Under the pieces are notes generated by a model. The model was not told the DNA's origin. It saw only the letters and a list, made by a program, of their open reading frames with translations, and did not search any database. Both the position numbers and the translations under genes were made by a program. From assembly GCA_038501625.1 (NCBI GenBank), contig JAZAYU010000081.1, positions 1,550,001-1,614,000 of the forward strand: 64,000 bases of DNA, written 5' to 3'. Each line of letters starts with the position of its first letter. Position 1 is the first letter of the stretch. This document shows, one piece after another, positions 58,260 to 64,000 of the stretch. The DNA comes from Corbicula japonica (Eukaryota; Mollusca; Bivalvia; Venerida; Cyrenidae).

Positions 58260-58810
58260 TTATTATAGAAGCATGAATATTTAACTTTGAGAGTACAACT
58301 TTTTCAAAGGCTTATGAGTACCGAAGTAAAATACTTTAAATGTATAGAAACTCTTTGATAAAAACAAATAAAATAGTATAATATCACCAAGTTTATCAAA
58401 TATGTCAGGGATTGCCACATCCACAACAGGTTCTCATAAATAATAAACAAACATGTACAAGTTGTCTTGGTAACATATCTCAAACCCAACCATCAGCTCG
58501 AAAATTCGGAGGTTCCAGTTGATCTACAGAGGTAAATACAAAAGACTTTGTTCTATATTCAATGATACATACACGAATGCTGGAGCACGGCATTCTGATA
58601 GGTAGAACTGAATCGGGAGGTTATTTGTGAACATTATTGCTGCAGAAAACCAAGTGCTGCTTGTTGAACAAAAACCACATGAAATTGCAAAGTACTGTTG
58701 ATCAATAAATACAGTCCTCAGGTCCAAAACAGATACTGATGCCAGAAACTATAATTAAGTGTTACTTTTTACTATATATAGTATTTTCACTATTTATGTT
58801 CCAGTTCTTT
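58260..58810. other. No gene recognised
   Basis: AT-rich sequence between the LINE relic and the first degenerate satellite units. Confidence 0.35.
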
Positions 58811-58814
58811 TGTC

Positions 58815-59375
58815 ATAGTCAAGCTTCAGAATGTTGCCGGTAAGAAAGATTTCACCTCACAGTTAACCTTCAGAAATACCTGAAACTAATGTCTGAAACT
58901 TTAAGTAGGTGTGCGTAAGTTAACTTGGCCTTAAGATATGCTCAAAAATTCACTTATGTTTGAAACTATCAGTGAGTATTGCTAATTTTACTATTCTTTA
59001 ACTAGTTCGTAAGTCAAGCTCTAGAACTTCCGGTACATGAAACTTCGAAAAAGTTTGCTCATTTTACTTGTGTACCAGTCCTGCTCCAGAAATACTGATG
59101 CATGAAACTAGGAAATAGTGCTGCTTCACAGTCGTGCACAAAAATACAGGTGCCTGAAACTAAGTCAAGCTTACGAATTATTGGCCCATGAATCTATGAG
59201 ATTGTGCAGCTTCAGTAAAGCGCCGGAAAAACTGGTGGCTGAAAATAGGCGAAAGTGCTACTTCACTGTTGTAATCCGAAAATACAGATGCCTAAACTAG
59301 TAGATAGTAATGCTTCAGTAAAGCTCCAGAAATGTTGGTGCATGAAACTATGAGATGATACAGCTCTAGTCTTCG
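58815..59375. repeat. Degenerate ~53-bp satellite, outlying block
   Basis: Phrases such as GTCAAGCTTCAGAA, CTGAAACTA, GATGCATGAAACTA and AGCTCCAGAAATGTTGG recur at about 50-60 bp spacing. They are diverged forms of the unit at 61000-64000 and mark the older edge of the array. Confidence 0.65.
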
Positions 59376-59431
59376 CCTGTTTTGCACTGTTCGCCCATGG
59401 ATAACAGCCATCTCCCATGAAGTAAAGGGTT
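59376..59431. mobile_element. MITE-like fragment, AACAGTGTAGATC family end
   Basis: CACTGTTCGCCCATGGATAACAGCCATCTCCC..AAAGG matches the right end of the copy at 12763-12970. It splits the satellite. Confidence 0.45.
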
Positions 59432-59774
59432 AAACTACTTATATGAAACAATGTTCAACAATTATGCATTTACTTTTAACCCACTTATTTATATTTTACT
59501 CTTGAAAGTTTCGTATATCCCTATTATAAAATCATTGCATTTTGTTGATCAAGGAAGACCACGACGTGCAATGCTCATCTTATCAGCCGAAAAACGTAAT
59601 CTTATTCCCTGAAATGTAAGAGATTAATCTTATTATGCAATCAAATTGGAAAATATCAGATTGCTAAGTAAATCCAAGCTTGTTTTGTCTATTCGTCCGT
59701 CAACAGAAACTCAGAGTACAATTATGCTCTGTATTGCACGCAATGCTTCTTTTTTCAATAAAAAGGTGAAATTA

Positions 59775-60005
59775 GCATATCAGGAATTGCCACATTAAGA
59801 AGACACGACCTCTCCACACAGCCAAGAAGAAGAGAAGATAAAACATGGTTTATAAATGACCAATTTCAAAACATACACCACAAACAATTAACAAAAATTG
59901 GGTTACCGCATTGGAGCGGTCAGTGGCAAAACAATCAGCCACTGCGGGTTTAAACCAGGTTCTAGGTTGCAACATCCTCAAACATGCCCCAACAGGTTCT
60001 CATAT
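59775..60005 (-). mobile_element. Dispersed repeat, copy B (inverted)
   Basis: Reverse complement of the repeat at 50210-50460, including GCATATCAGGAATTGCCAC, CACACAGCCAAGAAGAAG, GCCACTGCGGGTTTAAACC and AACAGGTTCTCATATG. The two copies point in opposite directions and flank the LINE region. Confidence 0.6.
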
Positions 60006-60369
60006 GAACAAATAAGTACAAGTTGTCTTGGTAAAATAACTCCAACCCACACACCAACTTGACAATGTTGCATGCAAAAACACACAAACATATAAAACAT
60101 AAGAGGCTAATTGGCATTGTAAAGAAAAAGGGCGGGTACTCAATGACCTAACCGGGACCAGATCCCCTGGAGATAAATCAGCAAGAACGCGAAGTTCATC
60201 GACTATTTATGTTGTCAGACTGGACTAAAATATTACTGATTACCTCCAGGCTTCAACACAAATCTACTCGTATCACCAGCTCTTGTAGCACTAATAAGTT
60301 ACATCATTTTCTGACAAGATCTATTACTCAGACGTTTCAAACATAGGAATTTTTTAGTTCTATAATTTT

Positions 60370-60770
60370 TCTGTAACGTGTTGATTTACTCTCGTTGATT
60401 TACATCTCAAACATATCTATAACGTGTTGATTTATTTTAATTGATTGATATCAAATTTATCTAATATAACGTGTTGATTTATTTTAATTGATTGATATCA
60501 AATTTATCTATAACGTGTTGATCAATTCCCAATGATTTATGTCAAACTTGTCTATAACGTAATAGTATATTCTTATTGATTTATATCAAACTTGTCTATA
60601 ATGTGTATGTCAATTCTTTATTGATTGACATCAAACTTCCCTATAACCTGTTGATTTACAATCATTACACGTCAAACATCTCTGAACGTGTTGATTTACA
60701 CTAGAATGATTTACATCAAACCTCTCTATTACCTGTTGATATACATTCCACAGATTACACGAAACTTCAC
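60370..60770. repeat. Degenerate ~58-bp tandem repeat, about seven copies
   Basis: TATAACGTGTTGATTTATT..TTGATTGATATCAAATTTATC-like units recur every 50-62 bp, with two almost identical copies at about 60420-60530. Edges decay outward. Confidence 0.7.
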
Positions 60771-60999
60771 AAAAATTATACCTTCATCTCTTCCATGATT
60801 TTCACTTATTACAACAAACACGAGTTGCCATTATTTCAAACATATGTCCTACCATAGTCATACTTCGAATCTAACTTCATAATGATTATGCATGTAACTA
60901 AATGTTATTTTTAATTATAAAGCTTTAAAGGTAACATAAAGAACATTTGGTTCCTGAGAATAAATGTTTGTTGAGCTCATTTCTTTTGTATCAGTCCTG

Positions 61000-63900
61000 A
61001 TCAAGAAATACATCTCCAAGATACCTCCAAGAGATAGTTGCAGGCTAAAGTCATTCCCCAGAAATACTGGTGCCTAAAACTAGAATAAACTGCAGCTCCA
61101 AAGTCAAGCTCCAGCTTTACGAGTGCCTAAAACTAGCAACTCCACAGTCGAACTCCAGATATACTGGCATGTGAAACTGGGAGATAGTTGCATCATCAAT
61201 GTCTAGTTTCAGAAATATAGGTGCCTGAAAATGGGAGATAGTTGCAGCTCAAGTCAGGCTCGATAAATACTGGTGCCTGAAACTGGGAGACAGTTGCAGC
61301 TCCAAAGGCAAGCACCAGAAATACTGGTGCCTGAAACTGGGAGACAGTGGCAGCTCCAAAGGCAAGCACCAGAAATACTGGTGCCTGAAACTGGGAGACA
61401 GTTGCAGCTCCAAAGTCAAGCTTCAGAAATACAGGTGCCTGAAACTGGGAGACAGTTGCAGCTGCAAAGGCAAGCACCAGAAATACAGCTGCCTGAAACT
61501 GGGAGACAGTTACAGCTCCAAAGTCAAGCTTCAGAAATACTGGTGTCTGAAACTGGGAGACAGTTGCAGCTCCAAGTCAAGCTCCAGAAATACTGGTGCA
61601 TAAAACTGGGAGACAGTTGCAGCTCCAAAGGCAAGCACCAGAAATCACCAGAAATACTGGTGCCTGAAACTGGGAGACAGTTGCAGCTCCAAAGTCAAAC
61701 TCCAGAAATACTGGTGCCTGAAACTGGGAGACAGTTCTTGCTCCAAGTCAAGCTCCAGAAATACTGGTGCCTGAAACTGGGAGACAGTTTTTGCTCCGAG
61801 TCAAGCTCCAGAAACACTGGTGCCTAAAACTGGGAGACAGTTGCAGCTCCAAAGTCAAACTCCAGAAATACTGGTGCCTGAAACTGGGAGACAGTTCTTG
61901 CTCCAAGTCAAGCTCCAGAAATACTGGTGCCTGAAACTGGGAGACAGTTGCAGCTCCAAGTCAACCTCCAGAAATACTGGTGCCTGAAACTGGGAGACAG
62001 TCGCAGCTCAAAATCAAGTTCCACAAATACTGGTGCCTGAAACTGGGAAACAGTTGCAGCTCCAAAGTCGGGCTCCAGAAATACTGATGTCTGAAACTGG
62101 GAGATAGTTGCAGCTCCAATGTCAGGCTCCAGAAATATTGGTGTCTGAAACTGGGAGGCAGTTGCAGCTTCAAAGTCAAGCTACAGAAATAAAGGTGCCT
62201 GAAACTGGGAGACAGTAGCAGCTCCAAGTCAAGCTCCAGAAATACTGGTGCCTGAAACTGGGAAACAGTTCCATCTCCAAGTCAAGCTCCAGAAATACAG
62301 GTGCCTGAAGCTGGGAGACAGTTGCAGCTCCAAGTCAAGCTCCAGAAAAACAGGTGCCTGAAACTAGGAGACAGTAAAAGCTCTAAGTCAAACTCCAGAA
62401 ATACAGGTGCCTGAAACTGGGAGACAGTTAAAGCTCTAAGTCAAGCTACAGAATTACTGGTGCCTGAAACTGGGAGACATTCGCAGCTCCAAATCAAGTT
62501 CCACAAATACTGGTGCCTGAAACTGGAAGAAAGTTCCAGCTCAAAAGTCGGGCTCCAGAAATACTGGTGTCTGAAACTGGGAGATAGTTGCAGCTCCAAA
62601 GTCGGGCTTTAGCAATACTGGTGCCTGAAACTGGAAAACAGTTGCAGCTCCAAAGTCGGGCTACAGAAATACTGATGTCTGAAACTGGGAGATAGTTGCA
62701 GCTCCAATGTCAGGCTCCAGAAATACTGGTGTCTGAAACTGGGAGGCAGTTGGAGCTCCAAAGTCAAGCTACAGAAATAAAGGTGCCTGAAACTGGGAGA
62801 CAGTTGCAGCTCCAAAGTCAAGCTTCAGAAATACAGGTGCCTGAAACTGGGAGACAGTTGCAGCTGCAAAGGCAAGCACCAGAAATACAGCTGCCTGAAA
62901 CTGGGAGACAGTTACAGCTCCAAAGTCAAGCTTCAGAAATACTGGTGTCTGAAACTGGGAGACAGTTGCAGCTCCAAGTCAAGCTCCAGAAATACTGGTG
63001 CATAAAACTGGGAGACAGTTGCAGCTCCAAAGGCAAGCACCAGAAATCACCAGAAATACTGGTGCCTGAAACTGGGAGACAGTTGCAGCTCCAAAGTCAA
63101 ACTCCAGAAATACTGGTGCCTGAAACTGGGAGACAGTTCTTGCTCCAAGTCAAGCTCCAGAAATACTGGTGCCTGAAACTGGGAGACAGTTTTTGCTCCG
63201 AGTCAAGCTCCAGAAACACTGGTGCCTAAAACTGGGAGACAGTTGCAGCTCCAAAGTCAAACTCCAGAAATACTGGTGCCTGAAACTGGGAGACAGTTCT
63301 TGCTCCAAGTCAAGCTCCAGAAATACTGGTGCCTGAAACTGGGAGACAGTTGCAGCTCCAAGTCAACCTCCAGAAATACTGGTGCCTGAAACTGGGAGAC
63401 AGTCGCAGCTCAAAATCAAGTTCCACAAATACTGGTGCCTGAAACTGGGAAACAGTTGCAGCTCCAAAGTCGGGCTCCAGAAATACTGATGTCTGAAACT
63501 GGGAGATAGTTGCAGCTCCAATGTCAGGCTCCAGAAATATTGGTGTCTGAAACTGGGAGGCAGTTGCAGCTTCAAAGTCAAGCTACAGAAATAAAGGTGC
63601 CTGAAACTGGGAGACAGTTAAAGCTCTAAGTCAAGCTACAGAATTACTGGTGCCTGAAACTGGGAGACATTCGCAGCTCCAAATCAAGTTCCACAAATAC
63701 TGGTGCCTGAAACTGGAAGAAAGTTCCAGCTCAAAAGTCGGGCTCCAGAAATACTGGTGTCTGAAACTGGGAGATAGTTGCAGCTCCAAAGTCGGGCTTT
63801 AGCAATACTGGTGCCTGAAACTGGAAAACAGTTGCAGCTCCAAAGTCGGGCTACAGAAATACTGATGTCTGAAACTGGGAGATAGTTGCAGCTCCAATGT

Positions 63901-64000
63901 CAGGCTCCAGAAATACTGGTGTCTGAAACTGGGAGGCAGTTGGAGCTCCAAAGTCAAGCTACAGAAATAAAGGTGCCTGAAACTGGGAGACAGTTGCAGC
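61000..64000. repeat. ~53-bp satellite with higher-order repeats, runs off the window
   Basis: The unit reads AATACTGGTGCCTGAAACTGGGAGACAGTTGCAGCTCCAAAGTCAAGCTCCAG with many small variants; about 55 copies are present. Variants group into higher-order blocks. The stretch 61380-62216 recurs at 62782-63618 (offset 1402) with no difference that I could see by eye, and 62424-62790 recurs at 63614-63980 (offset 1190), the difference being 212 bp, or four units. Several frames stay open for up to 184 codons (Q, L, P, E-rich), as expected for a recurring unit; I do not regard them as genes. Confidence 0.9.

Noticed and set aside
61196..63581. Gln/Leu/Pro-rich ORFs up to 184 codons on both strands
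   Set aside because: They follow the ~53-bp satellite, with frames changing as unit length varies. No start, splice or promoter evidence.

Overview
This is eukaryotic, intron-rich, AT-rich genomic DNA from an animal, most probably a bivalve mollusc. The evidence for an animal is canonical GT-AG introns, Pol III tRNA-Ser genes with internal A and B boxes, and a poly(A)-tailed non-LTR retrotransposon. The evidence for a bivalve is weaker: several repeat families look like ones I associate with bivalve genomes (a SINE with a conserved central domain, long gCC/gTC-rich internal tandem units, GACG-rich hairpin-ended elements, and 3'-tailed LINE fragments). I recognise these by eye and cannot prove the species. 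Most of the window is intronic, intergenic or repetitive; long ORFs are rare.

Positions 1-13753 (minus strand) hold the 5' half of one gene. Five coding exons have clean splice sites: 13550-13753 with the start codon, 6672-6779, 4476-4553, 3653-3769 and 181-703. All internal junctions are phase-compatible, and the gene continues beyond position 1. Its last visible exon ends in a motif like the start of the DUF4062-type domain found ahead of NACHT domains, so a NACHT/STAND-like protein is plausible. The intron between 704 and 3652 carries a cluster of tRNA-Ser(UGA) genes at all stages of decay; related relics are scattered to about 9.8 kb. A second intron (4.7-6.5 kb) holds a composite repeat with about ten units of roughly 145 bp.

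Positions 14-31 kb are sparse. They contain a TATA-plus-small-ORF candidate at 14.7 kb, a nested pair of foldback elements at 16.1-16.9 kb, a ~580 bp foldback at 17.4-18.0 kb, a two-exon transposase-related gene at 21.2-22.85 kb whose 3' half is decayed, and isolated first-exon or last-exon candidates at 28.2, 30.7 and 34.8 kb. A 48-bp minisatellite at 32.3-33.1 kb is open on both strands; I regard those ORFs as artefacts of a period divisible by three.

Positions 33-51 kb contain SINEs, a MITE with TTA target duplications at 37.3 kb, a candidate first coding exon at 44.2-44.4 kb with a possible upstream promoter and leader exon, a decayed coding relic at 46.8-47.1 kb, and large composite repeats at 47.5-51.0 kb, one with interstitial TTAGGG runs.

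Positions 52.9-57.7 kb are one L1/Tx1-like LINE on the minus strand, bounded by a perfect 13-bp target-site duplication. It carries an endonuclease and reverse transcriptase with intact FADD catalytic residues, but is broken by four frameshifts (mostly at homopolymers) and one stop. A second LINE relic of a different clade abuts it. From 58.8 kb, and solidly from 61.0 kb to the end, a ~53-bp satellite dominates; it has a higher-order structure in which an ~835-bp block recurs 1402 bp later with no difference that I could see by eye. I found no operon, CRISPR or phage-like system. The most interesting items are the tRNA-Ser cluster, the young LINE, and the satellite's higher-order repeats.
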